Assembly: GCA_004297335.1 (NCBI GenBank)
Contig: SCUD01000183.1
Coordinates: forward strand, 1 to 62,542
Direction of reading: 5' to 3'
Length of the DNA: 62,542 nucleotides
Origin: Gammaproteobacteria bacterium
GTDB taxonomy: Bacteria > Pseudomonadota > Gammaproteobacteria > Steroidobacterales > Steroidobacteraceae
Made by a program: the position numbers and the translations under genes
The notes under the pieces: model-generated
The model's input: only the letters and a program-made list of their open reading frames with translations
Databases searched by the model: none
Told to the model about the DNA's origin: nothing
Shown: positions 51,581-60,953 of the stretch, one piece after another
Layout of the letters: each line of letters begins with the position of its first letter
Numbering within the stretch: the stretch's first letter is position 1

Positions 51581-53905
51581 TTACAACTTCACCCGCACCG
51601 TCAGGCCCCATTCCCGCGGCGGCGCGAAGGTCGCCGAGGCGGCGCCGAAACTGGTCAGCCCGTTGAAGCCGTTGACGATGTAGCGCTCGTCGCCCAGGTT
51701 GGTGCCGAACGCGGTCACTTCCCAGCGCTCGCTGGCCGACTGGAAGCGCAGGAAAGCGCCGGCGATCGTCACGTCGCCCTGCGCCAGGATCTCGAGGTTG
51801 GTCGTATCGTTGTAGTACTTGCTGCGGTAGGACAGGTCGGCACCGATGGTCAGCGTGCCGGCCGCACCGGCCGCGAACGAGTACTGGGCCGCTGCGTTCG
51901 CGCTCCATTCGGGCGTCTTGACGAAGCTGGTATCGAGCGTCACCGTCGCGAGCGGGTTCAGGCTGGTGTATTCCGCGTCGATGTAGCCGAGGCCCCCGCG
52001 CAGCAGGAAGCCGTCGGCCGGCTGGGCAACCAGTTCGAGTTCGAAGCCCGAGACGTCGGCCTTGCCGGCGTTCTCGGTGACGACCGCGAGGATGCCCGCT
52101 GCCGGGCGCAGGCTGGTCAGCTGGATGTCCTTGTAACGGTTGTGGAACGCAGCCAGGTTCGCAACCAGCCGACGACCGAACCACTCTGACTTGAGGCCAG
52201 CCTCGTAGGACCACAGGTACTCGGGATCGAAGGCGTCGATCTCGAGGGGTGACTGCGCACGGCCGTTGAAGCCGCCGCTCTTGAAGCCGCGCGAGGCGGT
52301 TACATAGGTCATCAGTTCCGGCGTCCACTGGAACTCGAGACCGACCTTCGGCGTGAATGCCTCCCAGGTCCGCGATACCGTGGTGGGCGGCACGGAGATG
52401 ACGCCGGAAGCGTTACGTACGAGACTGCTGGTGAAGTCCTTCTCCTCCTGGGTGTAGCGCCCGCCAAGCGTCAGGCCCAGGCGATCGGTCAGGCCGTATG
52501 TACCCTGGGCATAGACCGCGTAGCTGTCGATGCGGATGTCGGAGAACAGTGTCGCGTCGAAGTCCAGCATCACGTTGAGCGGATTACCGGCCCCGCCGAC
52601 ACAGGGCAGCGGCACACCCGGTGGTGGCGGACAGGGAACACCGGGCACCAGCGGGATCAGTGCGGCCGGCAGCATTTCAAGCGCTGCCCACAATCCCGGG
52701 CCAAGATTGTTATCGAAGACATCCTTGCCGTTCTCACGCATGTAGAAGAGGCCCGCGACCCAGTCGAGGCGTCCATCCAGGTTCGTGCCGTTGAGCTGGA
52801 GTTCCTGGCTGAACTGATCGTGCTGGTTGTCGTTGCTCGTTTCAGTGAACAGCAGCGGCGAATGGTCGGCGTCCGCCGCGAACTGCGAGTCCTGCTCGCG
52901 GTAGGCGGTCACCGACTTGAAGCGGTAGTTGCCGCCAATCGGCCGGGTCGCAGCCAGCGACAGGCCCCAGGTCTCGAAGTCGCTGTAGTTGAGGCCGGTG
53001 GAGTGATTGGTCCAGGGTGCCGACAGATCACCGGCATTTGCCGCCGTACCGCCGCCAAGGAACGGCGCCACCAGCATGTTCCACAGCAGCGCTCCGGGCG
53101 CCATCGGGTTGACAGCCATCAGCTCGGTAGCGATCGATTCCTCATCGCGCTGCGAGTAATCCGCCGTCAGCATCACGTCCCAGTCGCCGGGCAGCCAGTT
53201 GAGCTGCAGCCGTGCCGCGTCGCGGTCGGCATTACCCTGGCGCGCACCACCCTGCAGAATCCGGCGCACGTAGCCATCCTGGCTGCGCACCGAGGCCGTG
53301 ATCCGGCTGTGCAGCACACCCGGCACGAGCGGCAGGTCGACGCTGCCGCGCAGGTCAACCCGGCTGCGGCTGCCACCGGTCAGTTCGAGGGTCGCGCCGA
53401 AATCCTCGCCCGGCCGCTTCGAAACGATGTTGATCGCGCCGCCGACGGTGTTCTTGCCGAACAGCGTACCCTGCGGGCCGCGCAGCACCTCAACCCGTTC
53501 CAGGTCGACGATGTCGAGCACCGCGCCGGTCGAGCGCGCGTAGAACACGTCGTCGACATAGATGCCGACACCCGGGTCACTGCTGAACAGGAAGTCGGTC
53601 TGGCCAACGCCGCGGATGAAGACCTGGGCATTCGCCGATCCGCCGGTGCTGCCGGTGCCGGTCATGAAGGTCACGTTCGGCGCAAAGCGCGATACGTCGG
53701 TCAGGTCCTCGAAAGCCGGCAGCTCGAGCTGCGCGGACGTGAACGCCGTGATCGAGACCGGTGTCTCCTGCAGCTTCTCCTCGCGCTTGCGCGCGGTGAC
53801 CACGATTTCCTCGAGCTGCGCGGAAGCTGGCAGCGGCAGCGCCAGCAGCAGTCCGATGACCAGGGTCCAGCCCGGACGGAGCTGCAACCACTTGTAGGTG
53901 TTCAT
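51581..53905 (-). CDS. TonB-dependent receptor of F420 module B
   Basis: A 774-residue receptor. Start at 53905 behind GAGGAGGGGG. Signal peptide (WTLVIGLLLALPLPASAQ), TonB-box-like LEEIVVTARKREEK, plug motif [28 protein letters not shown], barrel ending GLTVRVKL. The paralogue in module A shares plug and many loops (GTGSTGG, FLFSSDPGVGIYVDDVFYARSTGAVLD). Codon choice is strongly GC-rich. Imports the module B substrate, by inference. Confidence 0.92.
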   Translation of the reverse strand: MNTYKWLQLRPGWTLVIGLLLALPLPASAQLEEIVVTARKREEKLQETPVSITAFTSAQLELPAFEDLTDVSRFAPNVTFMTGTGSTGGSANAQVFIRGVGQTDFLFSSDPGVGIYVDDVFYARSTGAVLDIVDLERVEVLRGPQGTLFGKNTVGGAINIVSKRPGEDFGATLELTGGSRSRVDLRGSVDLPLVPGVLHSRITASVRSQDGYVRRILQGGARQGNADRDAARLQLNWLPGDWDVMLTADYSQRDEESIATELMAVNPMAPGALLWNMLVAPFLGGGTAANAGDLSAPWTNHSTGLNYSDFETWGLSLAATRPIGGNYRFKSVTAYREQDSQFAADADHSPLLFTETSNDNQHDQFSQELQLNGTNLDGRLDWVAGLFYMRENGKDVFDNNLGPGLWAALEMLPAALIPLVPGVPCPPPPGVPLPCVGGAGNPLNVMLDFDATLFSDIRIDSYAVYAQGTYGLTDRLGLTLGGRYTQEEKDFTSSLVRNASGVISVPPTTVSRTWEAFTPKVGLEFQWTPELMTYVTASRGFKSGGFNGRAQSPLEIDAFDPEYLWSYEAGLKSEWFGRRLVANLAAFHNRYKDIQLTSLRPAAGILAVVTENAGKADVSGFELELVAQPADGFLLRGGLGYIDAEYTSLNPLATVTLDTSFVKTPEWSANAAAQYSFAAGAAGTLTIGADLSYRSKYYNDTTNLEILAQGDVTIAGAFLRFQSASERWEVTAFGTNLGDERYIVNGFNGLTSFGAASATFAPPREWGLTVRVKL

Positions 53906-53937
53906 GATCCCCCTCCTCGTACTGTAATGACGCTTGC

Positions 53938-54780
53938 TCAGGATTTCGATGCTGCGGGCGCACGCAATTCGATCTCGACGCCGGCCGGTCCACGCAGCAG
54001 CCCGTCGCCAAGCACCGTCGCGCCGGCCTGTACCAGCCGTTGCTGCAGCGCGGCCGGATCGGCGCCGAACGTGATGCGGCGGATGCCGACGGTGCGGGCC
54101 GGATCCGTGGTCGCGCGCGTCGTGTTGCTGAACGCGGTCAGCATCAGCCGCGTCGGTGCCAGGTCGCTGCCGGCGAGGCAGGCCATGCGCATGCGGGTGC
54201 CATGCGGCAGGCCGATCAGGTCGCAGGCCCAGTCTTCTGAGGTCTCCTGGTCCATGACCACCGTCATGCCGCCGGCCCCGGCAAAGAACTCGAGCGCGGG
54301 CGCCACGTCGGGCAGCGAGATCGCGACGTAGTGAAGTTCGCTGTGCAGGCGGCTGGCGTCGGCCGCGAAGGCCGGGCTCGGCAGCGGGCGCGCCGGGCAC
54401 GGGTAGAACCAGATGAGGTCGTCGGGTCCGCGCACCGAGCCCTCGGAGTAGCCGCCCATCGAGGGGATCTCGAAGCGCATGAACGGCTTGGGTGTACCGC
54501 CCGCGGTGGTTACCAGCTGCTCGGTACGCGGCACGTCGCGCGAGTAGATGCCGAGCACGCGCAGGCCTGTCTCCCAGACTTTCGGCTCGGGCAGCCCGGG
54601 ATCACCCGACGCCGCAACCAGGCGCAGGCGACCGCACTCGCTGCCCGGCACGCCGAGCACGATGGCACCGGCATCGCGTGCGAGCGGCTCGAGCTGGAAG
54701 GCCTCTCGGCAGAAGCGGACCTGGCGTTCGACGTCGCGGCTCGCGACCGTCACCTCGATCACCGAAGCGAGACCACTCAT
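53938..54780 (-). CDS. Two-domain VOC protein of module B
   Basis: A 280-residue paralogue of the 45083-45919 protein (VIEVTVASRDVERQVRFCREAFQL; LHYVAISLPDVAPALEFFAGAGGMTVVMDQE; GDGLLRGPAGVEIEL). Start at 54780, overlapping the HyuB stop by four bases. Longer frames that run upstream are shadows. Possible lyase/isomerase/dioxygenase; not assignable. Confidence 0.82.
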   Translation of the reverse strand: MSGLASVIEVTVASRDVERQVRFCREAFQLEPLARDAGAIVLGVPGSECGRLRLVAASGDPGLPEPKVWETGLRVLGIYSRDVPRTEQLVTTAGGTPKPFMRFEIPSMGGYSEGSVRGPDDLIWFYPCPARPLPSPAFAADASRLHSELHYVAISLPDVAPALEFFAGAGGMTVVMDQETSEDWACDLIGLPHGTRMRMACLAGSDLAPTRLMLTAFSNTTRATTDPARTVGIRRITFGADPAALQQRLVQAGATVLGDGLLRGPAGVEIELRAPAASKS

Positions 54781-56522
54781 TTCGCACCTCCGGTGAACGC
54801 ATGGGGGTAGTGACGGCGGGCCGCGGCCTCGCTGATGTAGCCCTCGCGCAGGTCGGCGTGCACGCGCGCCGGGTCGCGCTCGGAGGGCGGCCCGTAGCCA
54901 CCGCCGCCACCGGAGGTGCCGCGCACGACCGTGCCCGGTGGCATCAGCACCGCGGTCGCCTTGACGTAGCGGCGGCTGGTGCCATCCGGCAGCGTAACCT
55001 CGAGCTCGGCTGGCCGGCCCTCGCCGCCGCCCTGCAGCGCCCACGGCGGCGTGCTGGTGCGCTCGAACACCGGCGTGAAGTAGGTGGGTTCGAGCAGCTC
55101 GAGCACGTACTCGACACCGAGGCTGCCGGTGTGCCGGCCGACGCCGCCGGAGTCCTGGATCATCGTGCGGCGATGCTCGAGCAGCGGGGCGCGCAGTTCC
55201 AGCGTCTCGGCAGGGAAGTTGCGGCTGCCGGAGCCGACGATGTGCGAGGCACAGGTCTCGCCGTCGCCGTCCCGCGTCGCGCCCTGGCCCGCCATCCACA
55301 CCTGGCCCGAGGTCCACAGGCCACGCTGCGGCGAAAAGCCCCACAGCACCAGCGCCTGGATGCCGCCGCCGCAGCCTGCCGGCAGCTCGTCGGCGAGCGG
55401 CTGCGCCAGGGCCTTCTGTACCGCGTCGACCAGTTCGGTCAGCGACCAGCCGTAGGTGTACACCGGCGCCGGCGGCAGCGGATGGAACAGCGTGCCAGGC
55501 CGGCTCAGTACCCGGATCGGGCGCAGGTGGCCTTCGTTGACCATCAGTCCCTCGACCTGGCTGCCGAGCGCCGAGACGATCGCGAGGCGCACGCAGGACA
55601 CCGTCGACGGCAGCGGACAGTTGATCGGCCCGCGCGTGGCGGGTGGCGCCATCGTCACGTCCACGGTAATGTCCGACCCGGCGACCTCGACCACGCACTC
55701 GAACGGGATGCGCGCATCGACGACGCCGTCACCGTCGCAGGCACTGTCACCGACATAGCGCCCGTCCGGAATGCGCTCGAGATAGCGCCGCATCATCGCC
55801 TCGGAGTGATCGAAGATGCGCTCGATCGCGGCCTCGAACTGCTCGTGGCCGTAGCGCTCGACCAGCCGGGTGAGCACGCCGACACCGGTCTGCGCTGCCG
55901 TCATCTGCGCGTGCAGGTCCCCGGCTGCGTAGTCCGGCATGCGCGAATTGGCAACAAAGGTGCGATAGATGTCATCGACCAGTTCACCGCGGCGGCACAG
56001 GCGCACACCCGGGAAGATCGTGCCCTCCTGGAAATTGTCAGTCGTGTCCGTGCAGTAGGGTTCCTTGGCGCCGAGGTCGACGTGATGGGCCTTGACTGCG
56101 GCGTAGCCGACCAGCCGCCCGCCAACGAAGGCCGGCTGGATCATCGTCACGTCCTGGCAGTGCGAACCGGTGTGGAACGCGTAGGTGTTGATCAGTACGT
56201 CGCCCGGCTCGAGGACCTCCTCCCCGCCGATCACGGCCAGCGTGGACTCGATGACGAAGCCGAGCGTCCCGAGGAACAGTGGCAGGCCGCGCGACTGCGC
56301 GAGCAGCCGGATCTGGCGATCGTAGAGACCACAGGCGAGGTCGAAAACCTCATAGATGTTGTTGCTGTAGGCAGTCCGGCACAGCGCGACCTGCATCTGC
56401 TCGGCCCCCGACTGCAGCGCGTGGCGCACGACCTCGGCCGTGATCGGGTCGGCCGGCGCACCGGTCCAGGGCTTCGCGCTCCGGACACCGCTGCAGACGA
56501 CATCCGTGGTGACCATATCCAT
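54777..56522 (-). CDS. hyuB: Hydantoinase B / oxoprolinase-type subunit, module B
   Basis: A 581-residue protein of the same length as its module A paralogue and alignable with it without apparent gaps. Seen: DPITAEVVRHALQSGAEQMQVALCRTAYS, GSHCQDVTMIQPAFVGGRLVGYAAVKAHHVDLGAKEPY, LVDAVQKALAQPLADELPAGCGGG and the terminal GTSGGGGGYGPPSERDP. Start at 56522 sits one base after the HyuA stop region. Confidence 0.9.
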   Translation of the reverse strand: MDMVTTDVVCSGVRSAKPWTGAPADPITAEVVRHALQSGAEQMQVALCRTAYSNNIYEVFDLACGLYDRQIRLLAQSRGLPLFLGTLGFVIESTLAVIGGEEVLEPGDVLINTYAFHTGSHCQDVTMIQPAFVGGRLVGYAAVKAHHVDLGAKEPYCTDTTDNFQEGTIFPGVRLCRRGELVDDIYRTFVANSRMPDYAAGDLHAQMTAAQTGVGVLTRLVERYGHEQFEAAIERIFDHSEAMMRRYLERIPDGRYVGDSACDGDGVVDARIPFECVVEVAGSDITVDVTMAPPATRGPINCPLPSTVSCVRLAIVSALGSQVEGLMVNEGHLRPIRVLSRPGTLFHPLPPAPVYTYGWSLTELVDAVQKALAQPLADELPAGCGGGIQALVLWGFSPQRGLWTSGQVWMAGQGATRDGDGETCASHIVGSGSRNFPAETLELRAPLLEHRRTMIQDSGGVGRHTGSLGVEYVLELLEPTYFTPVFERTSTPPWALQGGGEGRPAELEVTLPDGTSRRYVKATAVLMPPGTVVRGTSGGGGGYGPPSERDPARVHADLREGYISEAAARRHYPHAFTGGAK

Positions 56523-56523
56523 G

Positions 56524-58551
56524 TCAGGCCTCCTGATCGGTGAGGAACAGCGTGCCGTCCTCGTGGACCCGCGCCTCGAAGCCGACATCCACGTAGGTCG
56601 TGGTCGTTGCTTCGAGCAGCAGCGCCGGGCCGGCGAGCTTCGCGCCGGGGGCGAGGCTGTCGCGCTCCCGGACTGTGAAATCGCGCCGGCGTCCGCTGGT
56701 GAACGAGAACGCCTCGAACGTCCGCGGTGCGGCTCCGCCCGCGGCTCGCGCCACGCGCCACGCGGCCCGGCGCGGCAGCGGTGAACGCAGGATCGCGCGC
56801 ACCGACAGGATCTGCACCGGACTCTGCACCGAGTGGCCAAAGGCCCGTTCGTAGTCGTGCCGGAAGGCGGCGGCGACCTCGGCCGGCGATCCGGCCAGCC
56901 GATCGCCGGCCACTGGCACCGCGACCGTCAGCGTGTATTCCTGGCCGAGATAGCGCAGGTCCAGCGCCGCCTCGGCCTGCGCGCCATCGGCTGCCGCGTG
57001 GCTGCGCCGGCGCAGTCCGGCGAGCAGTTCGCCCAGCACGGCATTGGCACGCGCGATCCCGGCATCGTCCAGCATCGCGAGCGAGGTACGGGCCGCCGAC
57101 TGGGTGACGTCCTGGGTCAGCAGGCCGAGCGCCGAGAAATTGCCGGCATGGACCGGCACAAGGATCTCGCGGATCGCCAGCTCGCGCGCCAGAAGCGTCG
57201 CGAACAGGGGCCCCGCGCCGCCGAAGGCGATCAGTACGCAGTCGCGCGGATCCTGTCCGGTCTGCACGGTCACCGTGCGGATCGCATTCGCCATGTTGGC
57301 GGAAACGATGCGCAGGATGCCCTGCGCGGTGCCGTCCACGTCCAGCCCGAGATCCTTGCCTGGCGCCGCGAGCGCGGTCCGCGCAGCTGCGAAGTCGAGG
57401 TGCAATCCGCCGGCCAGCTCGCCGAAGGCGAGCATGCCGAGCGCCGCGGCCGCGTCGGTCACGGTCGGCCGGGTGCCACCGCGGCCGTAGCAGGCCGGGC
57501 CCGGCACCGCACCGGCGCTCTCCGGTCCGACCTGCAACAGGCCGGCATCGACGCGCGCCAGCGAACCACCGCCGGCGCCGATCGAGCGCACATCGATCCA
57601 CGGTGTCTGCAGCGGCAGGCCCATCACCCGGCCTTCGTACTTGAGTGCGGGGCGCCCCTGCTGGATCAGGCAGGTGTCGAAACTGGTGCCGCCCACATCG
57701 GCAGTGACGGCGTTTGCGATGCCGAGCTGGCGGCACAGGTCCCCCGCGCCGATCGCCCCGGCGACGGGACCCGAGATGATCGCCTCGAATGGCCGCTCCT
57801 CGGCCTCAGCGAAGCTCATCGCGCCACCGCCGGAGCGCGTGACCAGGCAGTTGCCGTTGACGCCGAGGCCGCGCAGCCGCTCTTCGAGCCGGCGCAGGTA
57901 GGCCGACATGCGCGGTCGCACGTAGGCATCGACGACCGTCGTCGAGGTGCGCTCGTATTCGCGGTACTCACCGGAGACGCGATGCGACAGCGAGATCTCG
58001 CCGCTGAAGCCGAGGCGGCGCAGGGCCTGTTCGGTGGCCAGCTCATGGGCCGGGTTGGCGTACGAGTGCAGGTAGATGACGGCGATGCACTCGACGCCCT
58101 CGGCGCGGAACGCCTTGAGAGCCGTGGCGATATCCGCTTCCTCGAGGGCCGTACGCTCGCTGCCGTCGGCCAGCACGCGCTCGCGCACGCCGAAGCGCAG
58201 GCGCCTCGGCACCAGCGGCGGCGGCGGGCGGTACACCAGCTGGTAGGTCGTGTCGCGATCGCCACGGCGCAACTCCAGCACGTCCTCGAAGCCCGCGGTC
58301 GTCAACAAGCCGATGACGGCGCCCTTGCGCTCGAGGAGCGCATTCAGTGCCACGGTCGAGCCGTGCAGGAAATATCCAACTGCGGAGCGCTCGGTTTCCG
58401 GCACTGCCGCCGCGACGATCGCCGCGACCCCTTCGTCCTGCGCCGCCGGCGTCGTCAGGCCCTTGCCGACCCGCACGGTGCCGCTGACGTCGTCATAGAC
58501 GACGAGATCCGAGAAGGTCCCGCCGACGTCTACACCCAGCCACATCGTCAT
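56524..58551 (-). CDS. hyuA: Hydantoinase A / oxoprolinase-type subunit, module B
   Basis: A 675-residue protein. The ATG at 58551 gives MTMWLGVDVGGTFSDLVVYDD and overlaps the LLM stop in the ATGA manner, as in module A. Shares HGSTVALNALLERKGAVIGLLTTAGF, RTSTTVVDAYVRP and TVQTGQDPRDCVLIAFGGAGPL with its paralogue. Pairs with HyuB for an ATP-dependent hydrolysis or carboxylation. Confidence 0.9.
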   Translation of the reverse strand: MTMWLGVDVGGTFSDLVVYDDVSGTVRVGKGLTTPAAQDEGVAAIVAAAVPETERSAVGYFLHGSTVALNALLERKGAVIGLLTTAGFEDVLELRRGDRDTTYQLVYRPPPPLVPRRLRFGVRERVLADGSERTALEEADIATALKAFRAEGVECIAVIYLHSYANPAHELATEQALRRLGFSGEISLSHRVSGEYREYERTSTTVVDAYVRPRMSAYLRRLEERLRGLGVNGNCLVTRSGGGAMSFAEAEERPFEAIISGPVAGAIGAGDLCRQLGIANAVTADVGGTSFDTCLIQQGRPALKYEGRVMGLPLQTPWIDVRSIGAGGGSLARVDAGLLQVGPESAGAVPGPACYGRGGTRPTVTDAAAALGMLAFGELAGGLHLDFAAARTALAAPGKDLGLDVDGTAQGILRIVSANMANAIRTVTVQTGQDPRDCVLIAFGGAGPLFATLLARELAIREILVPVHAGNFSALGLLTQDVTQSAARTSLAMLDDAGIARANAVLGELLAGLRRRSHAAADGAQAEAALDLRYLGQEYTLTVAVPVAGDRLAGSPAEVAAAFRHDYERAFGHSVQSPVQILSVRAILRSPLPRRAAWRVARAAGGAAPRTFEAFSFTSGRRRDFTVRERDSLAPGAKLAGPALLLEATTTTYVDVGFEARVHEDGTLFLTDQEA

Positions 58552-59600
58552 GATTGCGTGACTCCTTCCCCGACGGGATGCCTGAGGCGCGGAAATACTT
58601 CCCGGGCAGTGAGCTCGAGCGTGGCCGCATACTGCTCCGCCGGCATGGGCGCGATGACGACGCTCGTGGCGCCGGCCTGCAGGTAGCGGTCGATTCGCTC
58701 GGCACATTCGTCCGGCTCGCCGGCCACGGCGAAGTCATCGAGCCATGCTTCCGGCATTTCGCGGGCGATTGCCTCCGCTCCCCCACGGGCCAGGATGCGC
58801 TCGAGTTCATCGGCGCAGCCGTAATGCTCGGTATAGGCATTGCGCGGAAACACCGAGAACAGGAAGGCCAGCATGCCGCGGATGCCGGCCCGGGCCACGT
58901 TCCGGTCCGGTGCGACCGCATACAGGACAAACACCGGGCAGTCGTGATCGAAGGTGCGACCGGCACGGCGGGCCCCCTCTTCGATCTGCCCGCGAGACCA
59001 GCGCACGATGTCCGGCGTCGCCGTGACCCCCATGATGTTGCCGTCGGCGATCTCTCCGCAGAGCTGCAGCATCTTTGGCCCCATCGCCCCCGTATAGAGG
59101 CGGATCGGTCCGGGAAGCGGGTGAACCAGGCGGACCCGGTCGAGCTGGAATGACTGGCCCTGCAGGCTGACCTCCTCACCCGCCAGCAGGCGGCGCACGA
59201 CGGTCAGGCACTCACGCACGGCGGTGAGCGACGAGCGCGGCTCGAGGCCCATCTGCCGCAGGCACATTGGCGTGCCGAGCCCGATGCCCGGCATCAGGCG
59301 ACCCGGGTAGGCGCCGGCCAGCGTCGCGAGCTCCATCGCGAGCACCGCCGGATGGCGGACTACCGCCGAGGCAATGCCGATGCCGACGGGAATCTGGCGA
59401 GTCGCCCCGAGGCAGATCGCCGCCGTGGCGATGCCGGCATTGAAGAAGTAGTCTTCTGGCACCCAGAGTTCGCCGAAGCCGAGCCTTTCGGCCAGCTGGG
59501 CAAACGGGGCGATCTGGGCGGGTGGCAGCGGATCCATGACCAGCGCCCCGACCGGACTGCGGCCGGCGCCCGACCCCGCTGGATGACCCAGGTCTCCCAT
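58548..59600 (-). CDS. LLM-class F420-dependent oxidoreductase, module B
   Basis: A 350-residue paralogue of the 49692-50714 protein, ten residues longer at the N terminus (GDLGHPAGSGAGRSPVG before ALVMDPLPP). Seen: FAQLAERLGFGELWVPEDYFF, GIGIASAVVRHPAVLAMELATLAGAYPGRLMPGIGLG, and ADGNIMGVTATPDIVRWSRGQIEEGARRAGR. Coupled to HyuA by ATGA. F420 dependence is inferred from the family and from the adjacent F420 genes. Confidence 0.87.
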   Translation of the reverse strand: MGDLGHPAGSGAGRSPVGALVMDPLPPAQIAPFAQLAERLGFGELWVPEDYFFNAGIATAAICLGATRQIPVGIGIASAVVRHPAVLAMELATLAGAYPGRLMPGIGLGTPMCLRQMGLEPRSSLTAVRECLTVVRRLLAGEEVSLQGQSFQLDRVRLVHPLPGPIRLYTGAMGPKMLQLCGEIADGNIMGVTATPDIVRWSRGQIEEGARRAGRTFDHDCPVFVLYAVAPDRNVARAGIRGMLAFLFSVFPRNAYTEHYGCADELERILARGGAEAIAREMPEAWLDDFAVAGEPDECAERIDRYLQAGATSVVIAPMPAEQYAATLELTAREVFPRLRHPVGEGVTQS

Positions 59601-59632
59601 ACGTCCCCCTCGAAAGATCCAGAACTGTATTT

Positions 59633-59660
59633 ATAATATACAACTCTGTAGTTTTATCAA
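59633..59660 (-). promoter_or_regulatory. Promoter/operator of module B, with TATAATATACA box
   Basis: Minus strand: TTGATA (59660-59655), 16-base spacer, TATTAT (59638-59633); transcript start would be about 25 bases before the LLM ATG. The string TATAATATACA (59632-59642) is identical to 50764-50774 of module A. Confidence 0.6.
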
Positions 59661-59707
59661 CTTCTCGATGCTGCCCGGCCCGGCGGCCGTGGTTTAGAGT
59701 GCGCACC

Positions 59708-60295
59708 ATGAAGGAAGCCCTGGCCGTCAATCTGCGCCGCGTCCGCACCGAGCGCGGACTCACGATCCATGCGCTGGCGCGCCTCTCGGGGGTCGCGCGC
59801 GCGACGCTGCTCGCGCTCGAGGCTGGCACGGCCAACCCGACTCTCGAGACCATGATGAGCATTGCCGAGGCGCTCGGCGTCCAGTCCGCGGTGCTGCTCG
59901 CGAGCGAATCACCACCGCTGCGCCTGGTGCGGGCCAACGACGACGGCGTGCTCCGCGAGGACTACGGTGTGGTCCGGATCCTCGACCAGATCCAGGATAT
60001 TGCCGTCCTCGGCGTGCTCGAGGCACAGATCTTCGCTGGCTGCGAGTTCCCGCGGGCAGCACGCGGCGACCAGCCCGGGACCTTCTCTTTCATCTATGTG
60101 CTGAGTGGACGAGTCCTGATCGGTCCGGTGGCGGCCCCCGTCGAGCTGGGCCCCGGGGACTACTTTCGCCTGCGGCTCGACGAACCCTACGTGCTCCGCG
60201 CAGTCGACGGCGAGGCCCGGTTCTTCTCCGGCCTGTGTTCCACGCGCCCGGATGGACTCCGGGCCGTGATGCCACGCCGGCGGCAACACCGGTGA
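59708..60295 (+). CDS. XRE-family regulator with cupin-like domain, module B
   Basis: A 195-residue protein. The ATG at 59708 is chosen; GTG 59699 is in frame but coincides with the AGAGTG ribosome-site string shared with module A. Helix-turn-helix: EALAVNLRRVRTERGLTIHALARLSGVARATLLALE. Cupin part: FIYVLSGRVLIGPVAAPVELGPGDYFRLRLDEPYVLRA. Almost the same length and domain order as the module A regulator. Probably represses or activates the divergent LLM operon. Confidence 0.86.
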   Translation: MKEALAVNLRRVRTERGLTIHALARLSGVARATLLALEAGTANPTLETMMSIAEALGVQSAVLLASESPPLRLVRANDDGVLREDYGVVRILDQIQDIAVLGVLEAQIFAGCEFPRAARGDQPGTFSFIYVLSGRVLIGPVAAPVELGPGDYFRLRLDEPYVLRAVDGEARFFSGLCSTRPDGLRAVMPRRRQHR

Positions 60296-60326
60296 TGCAC
60301 GGCCACCACCGGCGGATCCCGCGGCC

Positions 60327-60953
60327 ATGAGTTGCTGGGCGCTGGTACCGGTCAAGCGGCGCGCAGAAGGCAAGCGGCGTCTCGCGCAGCGTCTCAACGC
60401 TGCGGAACGCGTCGAGCTCGTGCGAACGATGCTCGCGCAGACCATGGCTGCCCTGCAGGCAGCGAAAAGCCTGGATGGCTTCGCCTTCGTCAGCGTGGAG
60501 CGCGACACGATTCCGGAGAACTACCCGGTATTTGCGGATCCGGGCGGCGGTCCCAATGCCGCCCTCGATCAGGGCCGCAAGGCACTGATCGACCGGGGCG
60601 TGACGGAGCTGGTCGTGCTGCCGGCCGACCTGCCCCGCGTGACCGGCCAGGAGATCGACGCGCTGGTCGAGGCGGGCCGCCGGACCGGCTTCGCGCTCGC
60701 CCCGGATGCCGGCGGCACCGGCACCAACGCACTGTACCTGCCGGCACAGCGGCCGTTCCGCTTCCAGTTCGGCGCCGGCAGCCGGGCCCGGCATCTCGCG
60801 GAGGCGCGCCGGATCGGCCTCGATCCGGTGATCGTCGAGCTTCCAGGGCTCGCCTTCGATGTGGACGATCCGGAGGACCTGGACCGGATGCTGCTCTGCA
60901 GCGAATCCCGCTACACTCCGCAGCCCACGGATCCGGGAGCCGCATCCTGTTGA
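60327..60953 (+). CDS. cofC: 2-phospho-L-lactate / PEP guanylyltransferase (CofC, FbiD)
   Basis: A 208-residue nucleotidyltransferase that activates 2-phospholactate or phosphoenolpyruvate with GTP in F420 biosynthesis. Seen: WALVPVKRRAEGKRRLAQRLNAAERVELVRTML at the start, the loop GGGPNAALDQGRKALIDRG, VLPADLPRVTGQEIDAL, and APDAGGTGTNALYL followed by FGAGSRARH. Located 31 bases after the XRE gene in the same direction. Its stop overlaps the TTG start of the next gene. cofD and cofE are not in the window. Confidence 0.92.
   Translation: MSCWALVPVKRRAEGKRRLAQRLNAAERVELVRTMLAQTMAALQAAKSLDGFAFVSVERDTIPENYPVFADPGGGPNAALDQGRKALIDRGVTELVVLPADLPRVTGQEIDALVEAGRRTGFALAPDAGGTGTNALYLPAQRPFRFQFGAGSRARHLAEARRIGLDPVIVELPGLAFDVDDPEDLDRMLLCSESRYTPQPTDPGAASC

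Noticed and set aside
53938-55698. Long frame that would fuse the module B VOC protein with a 300-residue leader
   Set aside because: The leader is an Arg/Gly/Ala-rich shadow of HyuB; the module A homologue starts at the equivalent inner ATG (45919), and 54780 is coupled to the HyuB stop.
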